From JALOPX01 sp041309605 (GTDB taxonomy: Bacteria > Krumholzibacteriota > Krumholzibacteriia > Krumholzibacteriales > Krumholzibacteriaceae): a DNA stretch of 25,685 nucleotides. The position numbers were made by a program, and so were the translations under genes. This document shows, piece by piece, positions 7,382-16,400 of the stretch. The notes beneath the pieces were generated by a model. That model had not been told where the DNA came from, did no database searches, and was given only the letters and a program-made list of their open reading frames with translations. The stretch's first letter is position 1; each line of letters opens with the position of its first letter. The stretch spans positions 1 through 25,685 of the forward strand of contig JBFYZH010000073.1 in the NCBI GenBank assembly GCA_041309605.1. The letters are read 5' to 3'.

Positions 7382-7714
7382 ATGAGGATTCTTTCCAGAT
7401 CGGAGGAACTGGTCCTGCTGGCCGTCTGGAGGCTTCATGACGAGGCTTACGGGGTCGCCATCAGGAAGCTGATAATCGAGCAGACCGGTAAGGACTGGTC
7501 GATAGGCGCCATCTATGTCCCTCTGGACAGGCTGGTAAGGTGGGGATACCTCAGGGACCACCAGGGGGAACCTACCGCCGAACGGGGTGGAAGGGGGAAG
7601 AGGTTCTACAGGGTCACGAAACAGGGTCTCGGCGCGCTGAGGCACATCAAGGAGATCCACGAGACGATCTGGGCGAGCCTCGGCGAGGGGGCCGCACTGG
7701 AAAAAAGATCGTGA
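7382..7714 (+). CDS. Short PadR-family transcriptional regulator
   Basis: The ATG at 7382 is chosen over TTG 7358 and GTG 7367 because AAGGGAGA lies just upstream and the homology begins at once after it. The 110-residue product is essentially only the PadR winged helix: SRSEELVLLAVWRL, YGVAIRKLIIEQTGKDWSIGAIYVPLDRLVRWGYL (recognition helix), then a wing with GRGKRFYRVTKQGLGAL. The longer C-terminal dimerisation domain of classical PadR is absent, as in the small PadR subfamily. Short PadR regulators directly upstream of large FtsX permeases are a recurrent arrangement, and the next gene here, 48 bases downstream, is such a permease. It probably represses that transporter; the ligand is unknown. 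Confidence 0.85.
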   Translation: MRILSRSEELVLLAVWRLHDEAYGVAIRKLIIEQTGKDWSIGAIYVPLDRLVRWGYLRDHQGEPTAERGGRGKRFYRVTKQGLGALRHIKEIHETIWASLGEGAALEKRS

Positions 7715-7762
7715 GGCGATCGGGCCGGTCCCGGGCGACAAAACTGTTTTCAGGGAAGGATC

Positions 7763-10375
7763 ATGAGACGATCGAATAGTAAAGCGGAGGGCACGAGAGA
7801 AAAAAGGAAGCGTCGCGGCATACGCCGCACGCCTCCTGTCGCGGCGCGCCGGCTCCTCGAGACGTTCCTCGATCGGACCGGGCGCGAACACCTGCCCGGC
7901 GATTTCGAGGAATTCTACAACGAGCGCCTTGTGACCGGAAACCGTCTTCGGGCCGACCTTTGGTACTGGGGACAGCTTCTCAGAACGATACCATGGCTTA
8001 TCGGAAACATTATCTACTGGAGGACGACGATGTTCTGGAACTACATGAAAACGGCCCTTCGCAACCTCGCGAGGCAGAAGATATTCACCACGGTAAATAT
8101 CCTCGGGCTCGCCGTCGGGCTCTCGATATTCATCCTGGCGATGCTCTATGTCAATTTCTACCTGAGCTACGACAAATTTCACGAGGACTCAGGCAGGATC
8201 TACTGCCTTTCGTCGATCGACCGCGAGAGCAGCGAGCATACAAACGCCCCGATGCCGATTATCGCCGTGTTGAAGGAGGAGGTGCCCGAGATAGAGAACG
8301 CGTCAATATTCCTCCAGACCGGCAAGAGAAACGTCACTGTGGACGGCAAACACTTCACCGAGGAAGAGGTAAGGTACGCGGACAGCGATTTTCTGAAGAT
8401 ATTCTCCTCTAAAACGATCGCCGGCGAAAAAGAGACCATGCTGGACGGGCCGAACAAGGTCGTTCTGTCGAGAAGCACGGCCGTAAAGTGGTTCGGCGAT
8501 CAGAACCCGATCGGAAAAACGGTCAATTACGAGTCGATTCGCGATCTGGTCGTGACGGGCGTGACGGAAGATTATCCGGTCAACTCCAGCGTTAAATATA
8601 AGTTGCTCATTTCATTTGATACGATACGTAACGATTACGACAACTGGGAGTATTATTCGCCCGTATTTATCAGGCTGGCCCCGAACGCCGACAGGGGGGC
8701 CGTCGAAACAAAACTTGCCGTGCTTCTGGAAAGCCGGGTCCCCGAGTCCGATGAGAAACCTGTCCGGTTTTTCCTATACCCCTTCACAAAGCTGATCTAC
8801 AGGCCGGCGAGCCTCAGTTCGTTCTGCACGCGGACAGAGCCGATCCAGCAGATGATGATTGTCTTGACGGCGATATTGCTTCTTGTCGTGGTCTGCCTGA
8901 ATTTCGCGAGCCTTTCGACGGCGAGGTACCTGACAAGGGCGAAGGAAGTGGGACTTCGAAAGGTCCTCGGTGCGCACCGCGGGCAGCTCGTCTCGCAGTT
9001 CCTCGGCGAATCGGTCCTGATGGCCCTTGTGGCCTTCCCGCTGTCTCTTTTTATGTACAGGCTGCTCGTTCCGATGTTCCTTCAACTGATGGGTCTGAAG
9101 ATCGACATGGGCATCATGAACAAGCCGCTCCTTCTTCTTGCGTGCTTCGGAACGGCGGTGACGGCCGGGTTGCTTGCCGGGAGCTACCCGGCCTTCTTCG
9201 TCTCCGCGTTTCAGCCCGCCACGGTTTTCAAGGGGGATCTCAGAAGCTTTCTGAAGGGAACGAGGATGCGGAAGATTCTCATCGTCGCCCAGTTCTCGCT
9301 GACCATCGTTCTCATGATCTTTTCGATGGTTTTTGGAAGACAGTCGAACCATCTTCTGAAAACTAACCTGGGCCTGGATCGAAGCGACGTGATGGTGGTG
9401 AACGTTCACGCTTACGGCATGTCGAAACTGGAGATCTTCAGGGACGAGGTGATCGGGTTGCCGGGAGTCGCGGGAGCGGCGAATTCGACATATCTTCCTT
9501 TTGACCTGAGCAACGCGGCGGACATAAGGATCGAGGGGCGTAGCGCCGAATCGGCGGTGAGGGTGAACAGTTATCCGGCCGACTACGGGATGGTCGAGAC
9601 GCTCGACATGAAGGTGCTGCAGGGCAGAGGCTTCTCCAGGGAGTTCCAGGCTAAGGACGAATGCGTGATCACCCGGTCCGCGGCGGTGAGTTTAAAGCTC
9701 GAGGACCCGATCGGTCAGCGAATCATCCTGAGGGAGCAGCCGCATACCGTCGTCGGTATCCTCGAGGAATTTCATTTCGAACACGTATTCTACAAGATGC
9801 AGCCCGCCATCCTTTCCCTGGAGGATTCATCCTTCGTGTACATGTTCGTCGAGGTCGAATCGGCGGACCGGATTCCGGAGCTGAAAAAGCAGATAACCGC
9901 CAAATGGGCCTCGATCGCGCCGGGCATGACGATCGAGTTCGACATGCTGGAGGACCTGTTCGTCGAAAGGTTCAGGGACACGGTCAAGGGACAGGATCTG
10001 CTTCGCGTGTTCAGCGGAATCTCGGTGCTGTTTTCCCTGCTGGGGCTTATCGGCCTCGCCTCGTACACGATCGAACGCCAGCGCAAGGAGATAGCGGTCA
10101 GGAAGATACTCGGTGCCTCGGTAAACGGGATCGTCAGGACCATCACGCTGAGATTCCTCGCGCTCGTGGCGATATCGAACGCCATCGCCTGGCCCGTCGC
10201 CTGGTACGCCTCGCGCTGGTTCACGAATTTCGCCTGGGTGTCGCGCATCGGCGTCGGTTTCGACGTCTTTCTCTACGCGGGGCTTGTATCGGTGTTTTCC
10301 GCCGCCGTCGCCGTGATTTTCCAGGCGAGGAAAGCGGCCGTGAAAAACCCGGTGGAGAGCCTGCGCTACGAGTGA
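7763..10375 (+). CDS. FtsX-family permease with N-terminal prefix domain
   Basis: An 870-residue protein starting behind AGGGAAGG. Residues 1-89 form a soluble, basic N-terminal extension with the pattern PPVAARRLLETFL, LPGDFEEFYNER and LWYWGQLL, as in the prefix domains found on large permeases that sit next to PadR genes. From residue 90 (MFWNYMKTALRNLARQ) it aligns with the whole of the permease at 4712: a first helix near 110-130, a periplasmic domain, a membrane cluster with KEVGLRKVLGA, a second periplasmic domain, and a final cluster with KEIAVRKILGA ending FQARKAAVKNPVESLRYE. An internal ATG at 8030 could give a form without the prefix. It lies downstream of PadR, with no ATPase gene nearby, so it must use one encoded elsewhere. 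Transport substrate unknown. Confidence 0.85.
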   Translation: MRRSNSKAEGTREKRKRRGIRRTPPVAARRLLETFLDRTGREHLPGDFEEFYNERLVTGNRLRADLWYWGQLLRTIPWLIGNIIYWRTTMFWNYMKTALRNLARQKIFTTVNILGLAVGLSIFILAMLYVNFYLSYDKFHEDSGRIYCLSSIDRESSEHTNAPMPIIAVLKEEVPEIENASIFLQTGKRNVTVDGKHFTEEEVRYADSDFLKIFSSKTIAGEKETMLDGPNKVVLSRSTAVKWFGDQNPIGKTVNYESIRDLVVTGVTEDYPVNSSVKYKLLISFDTIRNDYDNWEYYSPVFIRLAPNADRGAVETKLAVLLESRVPESDEKPVRFFLYPFTKLIYRPASLSSFCTRTEPIQQMMIVLTAILLLVVVCLNFASLSTARYLTRAKEVGLRKVLGAHRGQLVSQFLGESVLMALVAFPLSLFMYRLLVPMFLQLMGLKIDMGIMNKPLLLLACFGTAVTAGLLAGSYPAFFVSAFQPATVFKGDLRSFLKGTRMRKILIVAQFSLTIVLMIFSMVFGRQSNHLLKTNLGLDRSDVMVVNVHAYGMSKLEIFRDEVIGLPGVAGAANSTYLPFDLSNAADIRIEGRSAESAVRVNSYPADYGMVETLDMKVLQGRGFSREFQAKDECVITRSAAVSLKLEDPIGQRIILREQPHTVVGILEEFHFEHVFYKMQPAILSLEDSSFVYMFVEVESADRIPELKKQITAKWASIAPGMTIEFDMLEDLFVERFRDTVKGQDLLRVFSGISVLFSLLGLIGLASYTIERQRKEIAVRKILGASVNGIVRTITLRFLALVAISNAIAWPVAWYASRWFTNFAWVSRIGVGFDVFLYAGLVSVFSAAVAVIFQARKAAVKNPVESLRYE

Positions 10376-10413
10376 CATCGCCGGTTCGGGGATCGATCCT
10401 TCAGGAAACGGGA

Positions 10414-11646
10414 CTACCTTGTCTTCTCCGCCACGAGCACGAGGTCGCCGCCGAAATATCTCACCACGGGAATCGATGAAAGGATTCGTTCCTTGCGCCT
10501 GTACAGGTCGGGCCGGCCGCGCAGAAGAAATAGTGGGAAGAAGAAGGACGAGCTTCCGGCCTTCGCAACGCGACAACCGGTTCCACGCAGCATCCTTCCG
10601 TAGTGCTGAAGCGAAAAATCCCAGTGGTAGGTGCACGCGTTGAGCCAGGTGTTTTCGTGAACCATCTTCTTCTGGAGCATGCTGTCGTGGAGCAGGCTCA
10701 GGACAAGCGTCAGTATATGGAAGATATTGAGGTTCCGGATCCTGTGGGCGTTCGGGCTCTGGATCATCATTGAGCCGCCGGGTTTCAGCACGCGCGCGAA
10801 CTCCGCCACCGCGGCCGCGGGATCGGTCATGTGTTCGAGCGTTTCGGTGCAGAAGAGGAAATCGACCGTTCCGCTTTTCAGCGGCAGGCGGGCGCCGTCG
10901 GCCTGTATGGCCGTCATGCCGGGCAGCCGACTGGAAAATTCCTCGAGGAGAAGCCGGCTTACGTCTATGCCGATCAGCGAGCGCCCTTCGCCGATGCCGA
11001 ATTCCCAGCAGGCCCTGCCGTCGTTCGCCCCGACATCGACGATTACTTCCGCCGACTCGCCGAGGCTTTCATATACCCTCAGTATGTCGCGGTACCGTTC
11101 GTCGTCGGTGTTGAAGGATCCGGCGGCGGAGGCGCCGCCCGCTTTTCCGAGGCCGACCCAGTCGGACATCGTGGGCTGACTCTTTCCCTCGCGCTCGTAT
11201 ATCCCGTCGACGACGCGGTAATCCTCCGCTGTGCAAAGCCTGAGGGGATTCTCGTCGAAACGTTTGAGCGCCCGGCCTCTTCTCGCGCGGAAATAGATCC
11301 AGTCGGCGGCGAGCAGCAACGCAAAAGGCAGCAGCAAGGCCGGGCGCCATCCGAGCGCGGCAACGACCGCAGCCGTGTATATCAGGTAATAGGTTCTTGG
11401 CCCCGGGATGAATCCGCGGTCGATCGAATTCATCCGTTCAACGGTTCGTGAAGCTTCGGCGGAATCCTTGATCGCAACATCTTCCGGCCGGACTGTGAGG
11501 CCCCTGCCCGGCGCGAAAAGTACGGGGATGCCCTTTTTTACGGGATAAGGCCTTGCGCAGGTGGCGCATATAAGCTCATCCGCCCCCGTCGAAAGGGAAC
11601 CACCGCATGTCGGGCAGGCCAGTATTTCCAAGGTTTTTTTCTGCAT
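10414..11646 (-). CDS. Membrane-anchored SAM methyltransferase with Trm112-like zinc ribbon
   Basis: The frame extends to 11814, but the start is placed at the ATG at 11646 (MQKKTLEILACPTCGG): it is the usual beginning of Trm112/UPF0434-type ribbons, and an extended -10 promoter (11704-11712) lies inside the longer version. The 410-residue product has a CPTCGG...CATC zinc ribbon (about 10-40), two adjacent hydrophobic segments (about 85-120), and a class I methyltransferase domain with VIVDVGANDGRA (motif I), LIGIDVS, FLFCTETLEHM and VLKPGGSMMIQSPN. A basic C-terminal tail contains another hydrophobic stretch (FFFPLFLLRG). Such enzymes methylate small molecules, quinones, lipids or sugars; the membrane segments suggest a lipid-linked substrate. 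It converges with the permease across a 38-base gap lacking a terminator. Substrate unassigned. Confidence 0.78.
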   Translation of the reverse strand: MQKKTLEILACPTCGGSLSTGADELICATCARPYPVKKGIPVLFAPGRGLTVRPEDVAIKDSAEASRTVERMNSIDRGFIPGPRTYYLIYTAAVVAALGWRPALLLPFALLLAADWIYFRARRGRALKRFDENPLRLCTAEDYRVVDGIYEREGKSQPTMSDWVGLGKAGGASAAGSFNTDDERYRDILRVYESLGESAEVIVDVGANDGRACWEFGIGEGRSLIGIDVSRLLLEEFSSRLPGMTAIQADGARLPLKSGTVDFLFCTETLEHMTDPAAAVAEFARVLKPGGSMMIQSPNAHRIRNLNIFHILTLVLSLLHDSMLQKKMVHENTWLNACTYHWDFSLQHYGRMLRGTGCRVAKAGSSSFFFPLFLLRGRPDLYRRKERILSSIPVVRYFGGDLVLVAEKTR

Positions 11647-11703
11647 TTTGCCGGCACCCACGGTCCACGTTCCGGTAAAGCGGCCTCTCGAAACAGCGGT
11701 TGC

Positions 11704-11712
11704 AGTATAGCA
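11704..11712 (-). promoter_or_regulatory. Extended -10 promoter for the minus-strand methyltransferase
   Basis: Read on the minus strand the bases are TGCTATACT: an extended -10 (TGn) joined to TATACT, five of six matches to consensus. The -35 region 17 bases upstream (TTCCTG) is weak, as is common with extended -10 promoters. It would start transcription about 50 bases before the chosen ATG at 11646. The rest of the 206-base divergent gap holds only a weak candidate for the plus-strand gene (TTTCCG, 17 bases, TATTTT at 11829-11834). Confidence 0.45.
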
Positions 11713-11852
11713 TGTCCCGCCCGGCGCAGGAAGGATATCGTGCATTGGGCGTGGTGATCGACGGGCTGGGTCTTTCAGGCCGGAATGCGCGGGAAGGTTT
11801 TGTTCTTTCCGCATCCCGCGAAATCCTGTATTTTATGAACCCGGGAGGTGCC

Positions 11853-13010
11853 ATGAAAATCGCAATATTGGGCAACGGCGTCGCCGGCGTGACGGCTGCG
11901 GAAACAATCCGGTCGAAGGACAAAGGATCGGAAATCGTCATCATCACGAGCGAGCCGCACGGGTTTTATTCACGCCCGAGGCTCATCGACCTGATTTCGG
12001 GAAAGGCCTCGGCGCAGCAGATCACGATTCATGCTGCTCCATGGTACGAAAAGAACAATATCGGATTCATGCCCTCTACGCGCATAGAACGGATCGATCC
12101 CGGCAAGAAGCTCCTTGTCGACGATTCGGGAAGGACGATTTCGTACGACAGGCTGGTCATCGCGAGCGGCGCCGATCCTTTCGTGCCGCCGATGGACGGC
12201 GCATCGTCGGAGGCCGTATTCACGCTCCGCACGATGGATGACGCGATAATGATAAGGGAGGCTGCGCTCGAACGCCGTTCGGTCGCCGTCATAGGCGGGG
12301 GGCTGCTCGGCATCGAGGCCGCGGGCGGCATCGCATCGCTCGGGGCGGAGGTCACGCTCCTCGAGGTCTCCGGCCGCCTTCTTCCGCGCCAGCTCGATGG
12401 CGAGGGGGCGGCGATCCTCTGCGGATTGCTCGAACAAAAGGGAATCTCCATTCGCGCCGGCGTGACCGTCAGGCGGGTGGATAAGGAAGAAAAGGGAGTG
12501 GCCGTCCGGCTCGACGACGGGACGTTCGTCAGAGCCGGACTTGCAGTCGTTTCGGCCGGGGTAAGGCCTAGGATCGACATCGCCGCAAGGGCGTCGATCG
12601 CGTGCAACAGCGGGATTCTGGTGGACGATTTCATGCGTACAGGCGTTCCCGGCGTCTACGCGTGCGGAGACTGCGCCGAACACGATTCGCGTCTTTACGG
12701 CCTCTGGCAGCCGGCGCGCGAGCAGGGGACAGTGTGCGGAAACCATATCGCGGGCATCGAGGCGCCGTTTCGCGGTACAGTGACCTCGGCGCGGCTGAAG
12801 GTGGCGGGGATCGAACTCGCGTCGGTCGGGTGCGTGGATAACACTGGGCAAGACCGCGAAATCTGCGAAAAAAACGAAAAGACCGGATCGTATAAAAAAC
12901 TGTTTTTAAGGAATAAACGGCTTGTCGGCGCGATCCTGATAGGGGACCTCACGGAGCTCGCCACGCTGCAGAAGGCTATCAGGGACGGAGAAGAGTTCGG
13001 GGCGGTATAA
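11853..13010 (+). CDS. NAD(P)/FAD-dependent pyridine nucleotide-disulfide-type oxidoreductase
   Basis: The start at 11853 has GGGAGG five bases upstream and begins directly at the dinucleotide fold, although the frame is open from 11700. The 385-residue protein shows an N-terminal FAD-binding motif ILGNGVAGVTAAE, SRPRLIDLISG, a central NAD(P)-binding motif VAVIGGGLLGIEAAGGIASLG (about residues 145-165), and VYACGDCAE (about 270-280) for the flavin. It then has a short C-terminal domain. No redox-active CxxC of thioredoxin-reductase type is seen; the layout is that of NADH:rubredoxin reductase and the N-terminal half of NirB. The role would be cytosolic electron transfer from NAD(P)H to a small acceptor. 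No rubredoxin or nitrite reductase gene is adjacent, so the acceptor is unknown. Confidence 0.85.
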   Translation: MKIAILGNGVAGVTAAETIRSKDKGSEIVIITSEPHGFYSRPRLIDLISGKASAQQITIHAAPWYEKNNIGFMPSTRIERIDPGKKLLVDDSGRTISYDRLVIASGADPFVPPMDGASSEAVFTLRTMDDAIMIREAALERRSVAVIGGGLLGIEAAGGIASLGAEVTLLEVSGRLLPRQLDGEGAAILCGLLEQKGISIRAGVTVRRVDKEEKGVAVRLDDGTFVRAGLAVVSAGVRPRIDIAARASIACNSGILVDDFMRTGVPGVYACGDCAEHDSRLYGLWQPAREQGTVCGNHIAGIEAPFRGTVTSARLKVAGIELASVGCVDNTGQDREICEKNEKTGSYKKLFLRNKRLVGAILIGDLTELATLQKAIRDGEEFGAV

Positions 13011-13128
13011 CGGTGCCGACTGCATCCTCCGCCGGAAATGCAGCACGGCTATGGCCTGGTTGCCGAGGCTTTTATTGATGGCGCGGGTAAAACCCTGACG
13101 TTCTGAAAAGAGCGTCGAATATAAAACT

Positions 13129-13180
13129 GCCCCGTGGTCTGTCCTGAGTAAATCGAGGGACCGCCGCGGGGCGTCTTTTA
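13129..13180 (+). terminator. Rho-independent-type terminator after the oxidoreductase
   Basis: GCCCCG (13129-13134) pairs with CGGGGC (13167-13172), and GGTC (13136-13139) with GACC (13159-13162). The hairpin is followed by GTCTTTTAT and preceded by ATAAAA, so it may work in both directions. It lies about 120 bases after the stop at 13010. Confidence 0.5.
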
Positions 13181-13341
13181 TGTATTCCTTTTCGATCCCG
13201 GATCATCTCCTTTCCCGGATCGCCACCCGCAGCAGCATGAAGCCCGTTTTACGGCACGTCGCGGAGTTCCCTTAAATTCTCCATTCTATCTCGTTGTTGT
13301 GAATAGTTCTTGCTTATTCCCCGTTTCGAAAGGAGCGCCCA

Positions 13342-13370
13342 TTGAAAGCGCTTTTCGCAACTCGTTTATT
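13342..13370 (+). promoter_or_regulatory. Candidate promoter of the giant surface-protein operon
   Basis: TTGAAA (13342-13347, five of six) is followed after 17 bases by TTTATT (13365-13370, four of six) in a short AT-rich patch. The palindrome AAAGCGCTTT (13345-13354) overlaps the -35 and spacer and could be an operator. The start would be near 13377, giving a leader of about 115 bases. The remainder of the 482-base gap (13011-13492) contains the terminator at 13129, this promoter, the hairpin at 13385, and a duplicated CCCGGATC (13196-13203, 13215-13222). No further gene is visible in it. Confidence 0.45.
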
Positions 13371-13384
13371 TTATTTATGATACA

Positions 13385-13427
13385 GAGCAGGGCATAGGGC
13401 GCGAAACTCATATTTTCCGGCCTGCTC
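13385..13427 (+). promoter_or_regulatory. Leader hairpin upstream of the giant gene
   Basis: GAGCAGG (13385-13391) and CCTGCTC (13421-13427) are perfect complements around a 29-base loop. No T-run follows, so it is not a terminator. It falls inside the predicted untranslated leader, beginning about eight bases after the expected transcription start. Roles in mRNA stability or translational control are possible. Confidence 0.35.
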
Positions 13428-13492
13428 CGTAATCTGCTGTAAAAAATAGAGTTGCGATTACACTGTCACCGGGTGCGAGGTTGCGTTTTCTC

Positions 13493-16400
13493 ATGAATTT
13501 AAGCCACCATAGCCGCAAAAAGCGCCATCGAGGGATAATTCTGCCCGTGGTTCTTGTGATTTTATTTCTGGGGGCCGGCTTGTCCGGCGCCCCTGGAACA
13601 GGATCCTCCGACAGTACCCCCGCTCTTTTTATTCCGGCGGCCGAAGACTCGACAAGGCTCATGCTCGGGGCCGTTCAGGAACTGCAGATTCAGGCAGTCC
13701 GGTGCTCGTTCGACACGATATTATCGAACGTGGCCGGAGTACCGGTGACAGTAGACCTTGCGAACAGATGCGACGCCGCTATCGAGATACAGCTTATATC
13801 AATCTACTTTACATACTTCACGCAGGGAGATAGAAATGCCGATTACACGGTGACCGCCGTTCCTCCGGCGAGCAGCTTAATCGCTCCCGGCGAGTCGGAA
13901 AGTTTCAATTTTCTTGTGGACGTGCTGGACGGAGCCCTCGCAAACGAGATAATCACCATCGAAGCCTTGGCGTTCGGTATCCGCCAGGACAACCTCGAAC
14001 AGGTCACCGCGGGAAGTTTCGATTCCAGGACGGTACTCGATGAATTCGAAGTGGCCGATTGGGGCAATAACGACGGGGATACCGACTGGGTGGGGCCGTG
14101 GGTGGAGATCGGCGAATCGGACGGGCCGGACAGCGGTCTTGTCTTCGTCACAGATGTGCCGGTGACGCCCGACAGTGTTCTTGCCATCGGGGCGAAGGAA
14201 GAGTACACATCGATCGGCATCCGAAGGGATGCGGATCTTTCCGGAGCGACCGAAGCAACCCTGGAACTGAACTGGAAAAGAGCCCCGTCGTACCCGTTTA
14301 CCGGCACGATCCTGATACAGGTTTCGGAAGACGGCGGTTCTTCGTGGATCGACATGAAGGCGATAGAAGGGGGAACCGGATTTATCTCCGTGGACGAATC
14401 ATTCGACATCACGCCGTACATTTCTTCCCGGACCGCGATCCGGCTGATGACCGATGGGACATGCAGCGGATATATCTATTTAAACGATATAAGAATCGTT
14501 TTCAAAACGCCCGGCGGGATCGACCGGTGGGTCGTCGTGGAAAGGGGACTGATCGCAAAACTGGCCCTTTTCGACACGAGGGGCACGGCCGGCCGTTCGG
14601 ACGACAGCCTCATCGTCATGCTCGATAACGAGACGATCCTGCTGAATACCGTTTCGACGGCTTCCGGGGGAATGGTTCTCTGCGACATTCCTTATGAATT
14701 GCAGAGCACATACCGGCTTGTACTTCAGTACCACTCGATCGATGAATGGGAATGGCAGCCTGAGGAAACGGGAAAGGGATATTTCGCCTTTAACAATTCC
14801 ACGCACGGATTCGGCAGGGTTGGAATAGACCTTCCGGGTACCAGGGAATTTCTCCTGACCACCGGGATGCTCGATGACGACGAAGACGATCCGGTCGATT
14901 GCCTGATAGGCGCGACCGAAGATAACACGCCTCGATGGGAATGGGATTTAATAACCGATCCGTTCACGGGCGATCCGAATATCGACACGGGAAAACTCGG
15001 CGAGTACGGGGCGTTGATCGAGGGGCTCGATCCGCCGAGGCGGATATTGGACTGCGTGGACGGGGGCAAGAACTGGAAGATCACCGGAAAATGCGAGCCG
15101 GACAGGTCGTATTTCCACGAATTGTGGTTCGTCCCGGATAACGAATGGGAACACGGCGATACCGCCGACATCTATCTTCACATAGACGGCAAGGATCCCG
15201 AACCGGACCTTTCGGAGTTCCACGTGCTTTTCCGGATGATCGATGAGGATGTCTGCGGGCCCGTGATCGGCGATTTTTCGCCGGAGATCGTCCAGGCCGG
15301 GACCGATATTTTCATCTCGTGCCTCATAACGGACGAACGCGGAGTATACGACGACGGCACCGGTTCGGAAGGGAACGGAGTTTACCTCTTATGGGACACG
15401 GACGGCGAACTTATCTCCGACAGCCACGAGATTCAGATGGATTCCACCGGAGGGGGATACTACAGGACCTTGACCTCCCTCGGCACCTTTACGGAGGGTA
15501 CGGAGATAATTTATGCCGTTCATGCCTGCGATAATGACGACGATACCGGTCCTGAGGACCGCTCCTGCTCCTGGAGTTCCGTCCGAACCATTGACATTCT
15601 TGGAGTCGTGACGGTTTTCGACAGTCCCGGATCTCTCTATCCGTCCAGCGTGTATCCGGCCGAGGATGCAGTCGGTTTCCAGATCGATCTTTCGAACCCC
15701 AACGCGGAGGCGATCGCCTTCGATCGGAACCTTTCATACATGGTCGTGGACGACGGCAGCCTGATTTTGAGCGCCCCGCTGGCGAACAACACGATTCTTC
15801 TCGCCGGCGCAAGCGATTACACGGTCGTTTTCGAGGAGATGGACATACCGTCCGGGATAAACGCCCCGGACACCATCTGGATCCTCGTCCATCTCGAAGG
15901 ATTATACATGGGAACAGAGGCCTGGACCCAGGAATGGAGATTGTCGGTCGCGAACCGGCTTGTCGTGGAGGAACCGGTAATTAAGATAAATGCTCATTCG
16001 CTGCCCTCGTTACCGGTCCGTCCCGGTGCCAAGACCGTTGAACTGCTCAGGCTGGAGTTTACCAACGAAGGCATGGAGGATGCTTTCATCGACAGCATGA
16101 TCGTGCTCAATACGAGTTCCGGTTACCTCGGCTCGGCCGGTATCGATGACGTTTTCGACGGGCTATATCTCTATAAACAGGGCACATATTTAGAGGCCAC
16201 GCTCCCCGAGTCGCACAGCATAGAGGAGCAACCGCTTCTCACAAGGCCATTCTCGGACGGCGATTCGCTCGCCGCTACGGCCGAATTCGAAGACGGAAGG
16301 GCAGTCTTTGTACTGCCCGCGGCCGGGACGCTTCCGGCATGGGAGTCCGTATTCTACTACGTTATGGCCGATCTCGATTCCTTCCTGGCCAGTGACGGCG

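Noticed and set aside
7346..8182. 278-residue minus-strand frame
   Set aside because: Opposite the PadR and permease starts, both of which have strong family motifs; no motif in the antisense frame.
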